A DNA stretch of 64,000 nt from Bryum argenteum (lineage: Eukaryota; Streptophyta; Bryopsida; Bryales; Bryaceae), in the NCBI GenBank assembly GCA_037043015.1, contig CM073321.1:3167001-3231000 (forward strand), written 5' to 3'. The translations under genes and the position numbers were made by a program. Under the pieces are notes generated by a model. The model searched no databases. It saw only the letters and a list, made by a program, of their open reading frames with translations, and was not told the DNA's origin. Below, one piece after another: positions 49,006-59,875 of this stretch. The stretch's first letter is position 1. The number at the start of each line of letters is the position of its first letter.

Positions 49006-49077
49006 ACAAGTTGAGTGTCGTCCCTCGAGACAAGTTGAGTGTCGTCCCTCCAGAAAAGTTGAGTGTCGTCCCTCCTA
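49006..49077. repeat. Three tandem copies of a 24-bp unit
   Basis: ACAAGTTGAGTGTCGTCCCT plus four bases recurs at 49006, 49030 and 49054. On the minus strand it encodes a repeated GGTTLNLS-type octapeptide inside a 112-codon open frame of unknown value. Confidence 0.75.
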
Positions 49078-51062
49078 TTTTTTTCAAGGAATGTAAGCAA
49101 TCGGAATAGAAGGCGATGTAGTTGAAGCGCAAGAGGTTCTTCTTGCTTGATTCAAATTTTACAATGTCACCCGTTACATAGGGCGTCAAAGTTTCCTCGT
49201 GAATTATGATCGACACGATGAAAATATAAATAATACGAACTTAATTGTTTAAAGTTTCGTTTTATTCATTAATTTTGATAAAATCATAAGATTGGATTCC
49301 TAAAATTTAGTTTAGATCTTAAATAAATATTTGAGTGTTACTAGTTTGTACTAGAGGATCACAAGTGTCAAGTTAGTACTTGCGGGTTTCAAAATTGTAG
49401 TGGCGGGTCACAAGTTCGTACTTCTAGTTTCAAGTTTGCATTAAAGGATCCCAAGTTTGTATTTAGGCTTGAAAACAATAATAGTAAAGGAGTCTTTTGT
49501 ATTTCATTTTGTCTTATGTATTTGTATTTAAACAATCATAAATAATTGGATCCAAAGTGAATTTCTTTAGACTTCAGTTCAATGCACTCATTTAAATAAA
49601 ATGATAAGATTAGATTTTTAAATTCGATTGGGATCTCAAGTTAGTTCTTGAATGTCTCTAGTTTGCCTTAAAAAGTAGTAATCCGGCTTACACCTGTATA
49701 TAGTAAAATTATCAATCTATAATATATCCATCTTTATCATAATTGAAAACTTGCTGAATGAGGTAGGCAATGATTGTAATTGATACCGTTTGTAACGTTT
49801 ATGGTGACAAATTCATACATGCGATATTTTGAGTCTATTTAGGCGCTTTAGGGTTAATCGACATGTTCGGTTTTAATTAAAATTGCTTATATCTCTCATA
49901 ATTACATAAGTTTAAGGTTAAACGTCATGTACAAAATTAAGTCTCATAACATGAATACCATAATTCTTATGATGAATGCACTCCTATGGGTTTAAATGCA
50001 CCAAATCGGTAACCAAAATTTTGCATGCAAGTAGCTAACTTGGAATCCTACTTGAACAAAAATATGCCATAAATTTTTGAGGTAACGAACTTCAACTTGC
50101 CCTTGGCACCATTTGCACTATGTGTCCCGGACAATAGCGAAAGAAACTTTTGCATCAACTTTGAACGTTATGATCTCACAAATGGAAAAGATCCAACGGT
50201 TGAAATTTTCATCAACAGATCAAAATTAAGTAAGGTACAAGATCTTACGGTTGGATTTCTCAAATTTGTAAAAACGTTTGATGCAGATGGCCGGGAGTGA
50301 ACAGGACTCAAAACAGGCAGGTTTGAGACTTCTTGCTCCCGAAACATCAAGGAAATTTAGGGGTTAATAAGATACTCCTACGTATCGACTGATGATCAAG
50401 TCATTGATCAGCAGCAATTTTCCATCGAATTTGACGATTGATCAATCATCAACATCACTATGAAGTGTAAATTCGCGAGCGACTGGGAGCTCACTTGCAA
50501 AAGAGATAATTGTAGACAAAATTTGAATTTATTAACATCTAATGCACTTGAATTCTCATTTTCCTTCTACACATAGTTGTTTTTAGCATATGATACTTTT
50601 AACATGTTTACTACATATAAATGATCTTATTTCGGTATTTTAGAAATGATAATATCCTCCTTATTCAAACTTAAGAGGGTTAATGTAAATGATGACAGGT
50701 ACATTCGTTACTCTTATATTTCATTTGTTGGATTGTTTCATTTTTTTAAGGTTCTTTTAAGGTAATACAAGTACAACAATCTTATCCTCGTATTTTATTT
50801 AATTACATTTCACTTATTATTCAAAGTTTGAATGTATTAAAACTTTTGCAAAAAACTCATAGCATATAAAGTCAATTTTTTCACAAGTTATACAAGTTAT
50901 AAATATAACCATCATTTTTATAGGATTCCTTTTTAAGATTTAAAAATATCTTTATTCACCTTATTTTGATTTCCTTCCAATTAATCAACATTTTAACCAA
51001 ATAAATTAAAGTAATTGAATTGTCAAAACAAAAAAAATAAAAAATAAAAATTTAAAAAAACA

Positions 51063-51517
51063 AACGAGCAACTTGGGCAGCCTAAGGAGGTCAGCTTAGC
51101 CCGGGCAGCCCGAGCAGCCCGGGCAGCACCCAAAGGCGGCGGACGGGCTTTGTACAAGGCGGGAGCGGCCTCCTCCCGACAGGTCTGTCCGCCTGCCTCC
51201 CCCCGCCCAACTCCCGCGCCTCTCTCGCGTTGTCTAGTTGTTGTTCATCGTGCGGTGTCGCTGTGTCGGTGTTGCCTTCACGCCTACTTGCGCCTGCTCT
51301 GCGCCTGCTCCGGCCTTCCATTTCCTCGTCATCGTTTCCAGCTCATCAAGCGCATTTTTCCACGAGCTTTTGCGCGTCCTCGTCCTCGTCCTCGTTTCCT
51401 GCTCGTTCTCATTTCCTGCTCGTTCTCATTTCCTGCTCGTTCTCATTTCCTGCTCGCTGATTTAGGACGCTGCCACGTCCTCATCGCATTCTTTCACGAC
51501 CTTCCAGCGCAGATTGT
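51063..51517 (+). promoter_or_regulatory. GC- and CT-rich leader of the DGQHR-like gene
   Basis: An abrupt shift from AT-rich to GC-rich DNA occurs at about 51063, beginning with GGGCAGCCC-type repeats. A CT-rich stretch follows, with a 17-bp unit (TTTCCTGCTCGTTCTCA) repeated at 51395, 51412, 51429 and 51446. A GTAAGTTT donor at 51518 suggests this is the 5'-UTR exon. Its intron would end at the CAG acceptor at 52423 just before the ATG. The same plan is seen upstream of DUF7869 copy 2. Confidence 0.4.
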
Positions 51518-51701
51518 AAGTTTATAATTTTGAATTTTAGGTTTTACATTGAGGTTGCGCTTTTGGAGCTTGTTCTGTACATTGCATGGCACAATGTTTT
51601 AGAATTTTGCTTGCAGTGTAATGGCATTCACGCAAATTTGTGTTCTTTGCTTCAAAATTTGTGTTTTCTGCTGAAATGTGCTCATTTCAACTTTCAGCTC
51701 A

Positions 51702-51781
51702 TTTAGCTCGATGCCCATTTAGCTCGATGCCCATTTAGCTCGATGCCCATTTAGCTTGATGCCCATTTAACTAGATTAAAT
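51702..51781 (+). repeat. 16-bp half-palindrome tandem repeat
   Basis: TTTAGCTCGATGCCCA recurs at 51702, 51718 and 51734, then with changes at 51750 and 51766. Each unit has only one arm of the palindrome. The last ends in a degenerate palindrome. It directly precedes the regular array. Confidence 0.9.
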
Positions 51782-51811
51782 ATTATAATTCTCCAAGACA
51801 ACCCAAGCCCA

Positions 51812-52321
51812 TTTAGCTCGAGCCGAGCTAAATGCTCTCGCACCTTGTTTCAGGGCAAGCCCATTTAGCTCGACTCGAGCTAAATGGACTCAATACTCTG
51901 GTTGAGGTCAAGCCCATTTAGCTCGATTCGAGCTGAATGGGCTTGACCTGAAGCCAAGTAGCAAGTCAATTTAGCTTGACTCGAGCTAAATGGGCTTGAC
52001 CTCAAAACGAGGTTCGCGACCATTTAGCTCGACTCGAGCTAAATGGTCTCGAACTGGAGCCAAGTAGTAAGTCCATGTAGCTCGACTCGAGCTAAATGGG
52101 TCTGACCTCTAACGAGGTTCGAGACCAATTAGCTCGAATCGAGCTAAATGGGCTCACTACTTGGCCCCAGCTCAAGCCCATTTAGCTCGACTCGAGCTAA
52201 ATGGTCTCGAACCTCGTTTTGAGGTCAAGTCCATTTAGCTCGAGTCGAGCTATATGAGCCTGTAAGAGTGCACAAGGAATAGGAATACTGCTCAAGCCCA
52301 TTTAGCTCGAGTCGAGCTAAA
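51812..52321. repeat. Palindrome array 1: ten copies, nine at 52-53 bp spacing
   Basis: Palindrome centres are at 51822, 51874, 51927, 51980, 52033, 52086, 52138, 52191, 52244 and 52311. The first eight intervals are 52 or 53 bp and the last is 67. Arms are TTTAGCTCGA and TCGAGCTAAA, with the central base mostly C or G. Spacers 1-8 fall into two families, present in both orientations. The array is in the predicted 5'-UTR intron of the gene starting at 52426. Confidence 0.97.
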
Positions 52322-52425
52322 TGATCTCGCCAGTGAATCAAGACTTGCAAAATTATACTTCTCTGATGTGCGTGTATATTGCTGTTGTGAATCTTACATG
52401 TATTTCTTTTTATTGAATGACAGTG

Positions 52426-55400
52426 ATGCCGAGAACGAGAACCACTACCAAAATTGTTCAGACGGCTGCGAATGCACCTGCCGAGCCTAAAGTTGAAGTC
52501 GATATGGAAGCGGAGGAGCCAGAGTCTGTTCCTCACGTAAAACTCCACCTCATATTCATATGCCCATCTGGTGTGTCCATTTAAATCGAGTTGAGTTAAT
52601 TTGCCCTCTGTACATTTGTTATCCATAGGTCACTTACAACATGCAAGCACTGGAGGGATACCTTGAACCAGTCGTTCACGAATCAGCAGACAATTCGCCT
52701 GCAACCATTGCTGAGGACGTGCAATGGGGGAGGTTGTGGACCCCCAAGAGAAATTCCATCGTCTCTTGGTCTATTCGTTCGATGAACAAGACCCATTTCT
52801 TCTTCTACCAACAGTCGGGGTCTCATGGGGCATTTCTACCTCTGTGTCTTGATGCTTTCATCGGTCTTGTTACTTATGAAGACGCATACCTCCTGATCAA
52901 GTTCGAAGCGTTGGAGGTCGAAGGTTTCCTCTTCACTATTGTATTTCCGCCCAATGAAGTCCGATTCTCCCACGACTTCATCCGCAATTATACGGTCGGG
53001 AAGGTCAATCCCACTCAACTTCATCATCTTGACATGAGATTGGTGCCCAATGTTTCTTCGCCAAAAGCCTTCGTGAGATTGTACATTCCTTACACGGTGC
53101 AGATTCGGAAGGCTCTGTCTGATTTCAAGACTGCGAAGAAGAAAGGGAAGGCTCCGATGAAACGGACCGGGAATCTACTGTTGCAGGCTCCATCCGAAAA
53201 TGCTCCGTCGGGTCTAGGCACTTCAGAGGGAAGTCTAGGCGGGCAGGGAACGAAGCGGACAATCCCAATCTCATCCAGCTCTGGCTCCAAAAGGAGCAAA
53301 TCCTTCGGCAGCGCACTTACGTTCATGAACCCCACAATGAACGTGGTTGTCTCGGAAAAGGAGATCAAGTATCAGGAAGCAACGAAGGCTCTCAAGGACT
53401 ATTGGAGCAACTGCGCAGACTGTTATGTCTTTGGTCGTGACGATCCGCTCGACGTGTCGATTGACCTGCTCGACCCTGCAGAACCAGGATTTATCGTGAG
53501 ATCTTTGGAACCGACCGGAATTGCCTATTACAAGAACATATTGATGAATTCCCTTCAATGTTAGTTCCAGGCAAACGATCATCATTATGCCAAAGATTAA
53601 AGATGAGTCTGAGATTTGGGATTGGGAAGTGCTGGTCCAAACTTGTCGGTTCCGGATTATCGATGGGCAGCACCACGTTGAGGTTGCGAAACAGTTGATT
53701 CGTGACAAGAAGGTTGACGACGCGAAGATCCTTGCCCTGCAGACATGGAAAGCCCATGTTGTGTGGCATTCAGACATTAGCAAGATTATGGATGTGTCGG
53801 CCATGGTGAACAAGACGAACAATGCTGGCACCTTCATTCCTTCATGGGCAATGAACATCAAGGGCGCAAGAAAGGTTTGGGAAGATTACGGTCGCCCGGT
53901 AAAATTGAAGAAGCCACACCAACGTGAAACAGCGGTTGAAGAAGATAACCGTAAACGATATGAGGTATGAGATTACTTATTCTTTTCTGTTTCTGTTTGG
54001 CTTAATTCGCATCGTATGTCGACGTTTTTCGGTGACATCGTTTTAGCTCGACTCGAGCTAAAACAACATATCTTGTTCCTTATTCGTTTGGCTTTGGTCC
54101 AGGCATTCACGGCTACTATGGTGAAGAGGTTCATAAGCATCAACACAAACGCGAGGGACAAGATTGTCAGTCCGTCCGACCTTTGCAACGAGCTCCTCAT
54201 CATCACATCTCCGGACGATGTCTACGAGTTGTGGTCGAGGTCTATCACCGACTACGGACTTGGAGAGCTGATCGACCCCGACACTGAGCTACCAGTTAAT
54301 CAGGCGAAAGATTGGAAAACCATCGCAAAGAAGTTCACCTTGAACAGGGAGTTCTTCAAGGGAATGGGGCAGCTAGACGTAGAGGACCTCGAGGTGTTGG
54401 CGCTGCATTTGTTGAACGAGACTCCGGATTGGACATTGCTTTACCCGAAGGTGGCGGTGAAGAAGCCTGCAAAAATGTACTTCCAGTGCATGAGCGCAAA
54501 ACAGTGGGTCAAGAACCGGAAGAGGAAGAACACTGTCGCAGGGAAAATGCACAACCTCAAGCCCTCGCTTGGTTTATTCAACTCGGAGTGGGAATTCGAC
54601 GCTGACAGCCAAAAGAAGTTTAAGAAGACAAAGAATAAGAGTGCAGAAGAAATTTCGGAATATGCAGCCGAGTTCTTCAAGAAGTTCCTGGATGTCAAAG
54701 GGACATTTGAACCTCCTGCATCAATTGTTTACACGCGGCACTTCTACTCATTGGAATTCAGATTCGGGATTTGGGACAAGGACTACGCCTGGAGCCAATC
54801 TAGCAAGTTTGATATCGGCTTCATTGATTTGCGATCTGTCCCTAGAAGTGGAAGTAGAGTGGACGACACGGAGAGTCCATACTTTCAAGAATTCCTTGAT
54901 ACTTGGGCAGACACCGTGACCGATCCTCACATCAAGAATCCCGAGGTCTGGATGTTCATCACCTCAAATGTCGACCGACACTGCCAGGCAGTGGTTTACG
55001 TTGATAAGAAGTTGAAGGATGAGTACGCTCGCAAGGCAGCCAACTACATGCTTTCCTGCAACGAGCGTTTCAATGGCATAGGAGAGGAAAAAGCTTCGGA
55101 GAAGCACCTGCTCCCCTTGCTCTTCCTTGTCATGAAGAGCAGCCGCGCAAAGAATGTCCTGAATACAATTCCACTTGTATTCTATGCGCCAGACTTGCCC
55201 CTCTACTCGAAGTCCGGGGCGTACAAAGAACACGACTTAGGTCTTAGTCACTTTGAGCTGCAATTGGAGTTTTATTGTCGTGTGTTGAAGATGTTTTCAT
55301 CTCCGGGGGGGAAGTTCTTATCGATAATGGCTGGCACAAAGCCAATGTTGGCTGGAATTGTGAGTACCTCACACCATTCCTTTAATTGTAAGTACATAGG

Positions 55401-57286
55401 CTCGTTTAGCTCGAGTCGAGCTAAACGATCTCATGCTCGTTTAGCTCAAGTCGAGCTAAACGGTCTCATGCTTAAATCTTTTCATTCTTTGTATTTTGTT
55501 CATGGCCTTTTAGCTCGAGTCGAGCTATTTCGTCTTAGTCTTCTTATAAGTTTCTATCTCCTTCTAAAACAGATGTGTCAGGCTGAGACATATGTTGTTA
55601 TTAGCAAGAACGAGGCGGAGGCTTATACAAATGCTGCAGCGGACTATCAACATTTGGACTACAACGATATCAACGTTGCAGCATACATAGATCCGGAAGC
55701 TAATGCCGTTCCAAAGCCTGGTCCTGGGGGGTCGGGGAAGGGGAAGAAGAGGAAGTCAAAAAAGAGGTCCCGCAATTGACTGGGAAGCTGTGGCAATTCC
55801 GTCTAGTACTGCTCGTGCTCCCCCTCGTGGTCGTGGTATTGCTCGTGCTCCCTCTCAGGGTCGTGGAAGCGGTTGAGCTCGGTCTTCAGCGTCTCGTAGC
55901 CGCGGTACAGGACGCGCCCCCCCCGCGCAAATCCGCTAAGCGTTCTTCTTCTGAGATGCGAGATGGCGAGGCTTCTCGGTCGAGAAGCAATACCGTGCCT
56001 CAAGCACAAAGGGCGCTCGCATTCAATTATGACGCCTGCGATCTCGTCGGGGACACAGAGAGCCCCCCACTTCAGTGTCTGCGTCGTGGACGATCTTCCG
56101 GTGAGGATTTAGCTCGAGTCGAGCTAAACGAGCAGTCTCATGGGGTCGTCGATCTTGGGGCCGCTAGGACTCTGGTTGGACAGACGGTTCCACCCTCGGG
56201 TTTTCGAAGGGAGATTCGTTTAAAGAACTCGAATGATGGAGTCTACCGGGAGATCTTTAGCGAAGATGATGTAGTGCCTGGCCAAAAGCGACTGCCACGG
56301 GATGCGCCAACTTCCTACAGCTCTGACTCGTCCGACAATGACGATGTTGAGGATGCGAGCGACGACGATGACAGCGACGACGATGACCGCGCTGATGATG
56401 CTGACCCCGTGGCCATGACTTTAGGCGACAAGGTGGATCCTGATCCATCCCACGACGAAACTACTTTGGCGGCTGCTCTCCAATGCCCACAGATTGCAGC
56501 CAGGAGGCAGATTGAGAAGGGGAAGTACGACAAATGGTTCGTGAAAGGAGTGTGGAAGCCCGAGGACGAGCCGGAGGATAACATAGAAATCCGGTATTAC
56601 GACTTCTCGGAGGAGCCTAGTTCTCCAAAGCCAAAGAGCACTGAGGATGATCCTCTTCTCCATGTCGTGCCTCCGCTCAGGGAAGAAGGAGAGCCTTCAC
56701 AACCACCACTGAAGCTAGAAATTGTCGCCCCTCTGCTCACGAAAAATCAGAAGCGTGAACAGAAGCTGCAAGAGAAGGAGCGCGGAAGGCCCTCAAGGCA
56801 AAGGAAGAAATGGAGAGAGAGAAGCAAAGGTTAGCAGACATTGCAGTCCAGAATGTACGAGTTGACAGATTGGAGTCCACCCTCCTAAGCTCTCAGTCTG
56901 AAACTCGCATGCAGCTAGGCAAGATGGAGAAGATGTTTCTTTCATTCGGGAATATCTTATCCCAATTGCCTATTTCTCTCCCCATTGCCTCCATCAACTC
57001 TGATCAACATCGCCTCAGCATCTGTGACGCGAGTCCACGAGCCATCGTCGCGCCTCCACAACCTCCTCATGTTGCTGAACCGGAGATCGCACCCCGCCCC
57101 ATACCCCTCGAGATTTTGGATAGGCCTGCACAAGGGCATGATGTCCCAACTGAGGTTACGGCAACGCCGACGCATCACACCGCTGCAGTAGCATTGGGTG
57201 TGGGGGAGAATGCAGAGGTTGTCCCTTCCCGTGACTCTCCCGTGGCTGCTATCGAGACGGCTAAGTCTTCATGTTTGTCTTTGTGA
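52426..57286 (+). pseudogene. Palindrome-bearing multi-exon gene with DGQHR/ParB-like motif
   Basis: Exon 1 is 52426-52536 (MPRTRTTTKIVQTAANA). Exon 2 starts at 52629, exon 4 spans 54103-55359 and exon 5 starts at 55573; donors and acceptors are consensus and all junctions are phase 0. A one-base frame change near 53560 separates exon 2 from the frame carrying FRIIDGQHHVEVAKQLI (53647-53700). That motif resembles the DGQHR/ParB-type fold; DDPLDVSIDLLD before it fits the same fold. Later parts are a Lys-rich tail, a frame-broken RGRG-type segment (55800-55920), acidic runs (DDDDSDDDD at 56365), and a coiled coil changing frame near 56780 (EEMEREKQRL). Palindromes lie in its introns and in an exon (56108). 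Not a known family to me; I infer a transposon-borne nuclear protein. Confidence 0.5.
54042..56128. repeat. Dispersed palindromes within the DGQHR-like gene
   Basis: Copies start at 54042 (intron 53965-54102), at 55405, 55440 and 55509 (intron 55360-55572) and at 56108 (coding, read as LARVELN). Several have the CGTTT/AAACG outer form rather than CCATTT/AAATGG, so they form a sub-family. A degenerate one lies at 52580 in the first coding intron. Confidence 0.85.
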
Positions 57287-57589
57287 TCGTTGTTGGTTAT
57301 GGCAGTTGCTCTGCTATTTCCTCATGTCTTGAAGTTTTCGTATTTTGTAATCTTAAAGCCGGCGCTCCTTGTTTGACAGGAGTCTGGCACCGATGGCGGC
57401 GAGTAGGTTGACGAGTAGTCTCCGAATTATTGGATGTTGTTTTGCTTTTTGTACATAGTACACTTATAAACGTTGTACTCATTGAAACAACATTCAATAA
57501 AATTGAGACTCTTTTTTTGTACATCACTTTTCGTCTTTATTGAGTCTGCGTCCTTCTCATCACAAGGTCCTAAACATCGTCATTTTCTA

Positions 57590-59436
57590 CCAGGCCCCCC
57601 TTCTGAATACCTTGTTCCGTCCGATTGCTTCAAAATCCCCCACCAACCACCTCATGTTAACTCTGGGTGTCGCGGTTCAATACCAAATGACTGCTGGCAG
57701 TTCTTTGCATACTTCAGCATTTTGCAAGGTACACACCGTCTTGTTTTAATACCATTTGCCATTGTTACGTGTTCCCTTGCTGCAAGCCGGACCGTCCAAA
57801 CAGCCGAAATAGCGTATCTCGCCCGAGCTACCTATTACGCATATGACGCGCAGTCTTTTATAATCCAAGTCCAAGTGGTTGAATGTGGTGTTGGAGTTGG
57901 ACGGGCTTCTATGTTCGATGGCCTCTGTGTCTACTCCAACGCCTGCAGAGTGCCTGTCTATTCTGGATCCCAATAATCCTCCGATGTTTTCCTCCACCAT
58001 CCCAACCTTAGTTGCCGGCAGGGTCGTCTACTGTCGTCCCGGGTTGACCGGGTTCTTTTGCTTATTAGATTTGTTTTGCCCCATCTACGTCTGGAGTACC
58101 CTAGATCCTAAGGTTGTCCATGGACTCTGCTCCTTTTTGTTCTCGAAGTCAGACGTTGCCCCTGGACTTGTCTTGGCTTCCAACCAATGCGATAATCTGT
58201 TGTTGAAGAATTACGCATTCCCCAAGTACCCCCGCACGACAAATTCCATCCTCTTAAAATATCCTCGGCGTCGGTTGTATCCTAGGAAGGGTGCCGATTT
58301 CAATGACGATAAATTGCTCATTGTCGATTCCGAGCCTGAGACTTGCATTGCGGTTTCCACAAAGAACACACTTTTCACTGTTCCGTGGAACCATTCCTGT
58401 CAGGAGGAGCCAAAGTCCGAGTTGTTAAAAAGGATAGGCGAGATATGTCTTGCCGTGCATTTGAACAGTCCTGAGAATTTCACGAGACTATGCGCTATCA
58501 TAGAGCCACGCATAATGAACTGTCGAAGGACTCAGAGTTGTATATGCTCCTGAGCCGTAATGTCCCATATTTGTGGAATGAGGACCAAATCACTGGAAGA
58601 ATTTGCCTTGAATACTTTCATCATTGGTATTATTCTGATATTTACCCTAGAAACCTTATGTTTATCGGTTGCTTAGATGCAAATATATTGTGGATCAATT
58701 GGTGAATCCCCCCTCGACATACGTGATTAAATGCGTTGTTATATTGTGTACCTTTTTTATTGCACTTAGTGTCATGGACTCACTTTCTAAAATGGGTGTG
58801 TTTATAAACCAGGTTGCTGCCGTTGGACGTCAGCTCTCTCCACTTCCATCATGTGCTTTGCAAGCAAATCTTGTAATTGGTCCTTCAACGGTGTCAGATG
58901 CTTCCATTACAAGTGAGGACTCGAGAACTTTCTTGGAACGAAAGCGGGGTCGGTTGATCTACTGTGCTCCGGACGACGCGTCGGCTGTAGATTATACGAA
59001 GAAGGATATGGATAATGACGAGGACGGTGTAGTAGACAGTCCCCCTATTCAGACTCAACCAAGTATTGCAACCGGCCATGATCGAATCGGTGTGATGACC
59101 TCGGTTGCAGCGGCACCCCAAGGTGAGGTTGTATTTCGCAACTACGTCGTAGATGGCCGTGTCTATTTAGCTCAATTTGATCTAAATAGTTCCTTGCCGA
59201 ATATTGTGCCTCATTGCTCCTTGTCTCTTGGGGCAAACACTCGCGTTCATCTTGCACGATTATCGTCCGAGACTCATCATCTATTACGGAGACGTACATT
59301 GAAGCGTCGTGGAAATGGTGCGCTTATGGAGATGGATGAGCCCGCATTCTCTAAATACACACGTAGTGAAGAACCTGTATTCACTAAGAAAGATTCTAGT
59401 GGTGATACCTCCTCTCCGCCACGTCGTGATTGGTAG
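57590..59436 (+). pseudogene. Unrecognised gene downstream of the DGQHR-like gene
   Basis: Protein-like frames run on the plus strand in three pieces. 57879-58553 contains PRRRLYPRKGADFNDDKLLI. 58490-58705 contains ELYMLLSRNVPYLWNEDQI. 58669-59436 has a basic patch (FLERKRGRLIY), an acidic patch (DMDNDEDGV) and an Arg-rich tail (HHLLRRRTLKRRGNG). The pieces overlap in different frames, so introns or frameshifts are present. A degenerate palindrome at 59166 lies in the last frame. I considered a Ulp1-type protease, which often accompanies plant transposons, but no His-Asp-Cys pattern was convincing. Confidence 0.35.
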
Positions 59437-59844
59437 ATAATATAATGCCTACCTATTGGAGCTCTACAATTACACCAATAAATTGTATTTGTGCTTTCAT
59501 ATCAATAAATTTTTCTCTTGGGGAAACATATTTCTTAGCTTGCATTATGATTTTCTTTCTATTATTGTCTTTTATATTGAAAAAATTCATCATTATCAGT
59601 ATATACCTGGTGATTTGGTAAATAATTAGGTCAGAATCAATCTAAATGGAAGTCTCCCTAATTACCAAAATCAGTATATATTCCCATTATAACGAATTGC
59701 GTGTTACATATACTATATCCTACTATCAATGTACAATCTAGATGTTGAGGATGATATTTTTATGCATGCCCCTACCCTCAGCTTCAACGAGGTGAAGAAG
59801 ATCATTTAGCACGGACTTCTAGACTATCATACTTAAATACTCAT

Positions 59845-59875
<31 letters not shown>

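Larger units (their letters stand above)
45091..51060. other. Six kb of AT-rich DNA with no supported gene
   Basis: Neither strand shows a protein-like frame. Noted inside are a pentanucleotide ATATT run (47751-47772), a telomere-like degenerate tract (47117-47275), AT-rich degenerate repeats at 48160-48450, and a 24-bp triplicate at 49006-49077. This stretch separates the two divergent palindrome-bearing genes. Confidence 0.5.

Noticed and set aside
51150-51527. Plus-strand frames rich in Phe, Ser and Arg, signal-peptide-like
   Set aside because: All three frames are open because of the CT-rich 17-bp tandem repeat. It is interpreted as an untranslated leader.
51812-52321. CRISPR array (21-bp repeats, about 32-bp spacers)
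   Set aside because: The spacing looks CRISPR-like, but the setting is eukaryotic. The repeats are full palindromes with changes, the spacers are related to one another and inverted, and no cas genes are present.
57473-57976. Open frame of 167 codons starting upstream of the last gene
   Set aside because: Its first part covers a poly(A)-signal-like 3' end (CAATAAAATTG) and probable intergenic DNA. Only its later part may belong to the unrecognised gene.
57879-58705. Ulp1-type cysteine protease
   Set aside because: These often accompany plant DNA transposons, but I could not find the His, Asp, Gln and Cys pattern in order in any frame.
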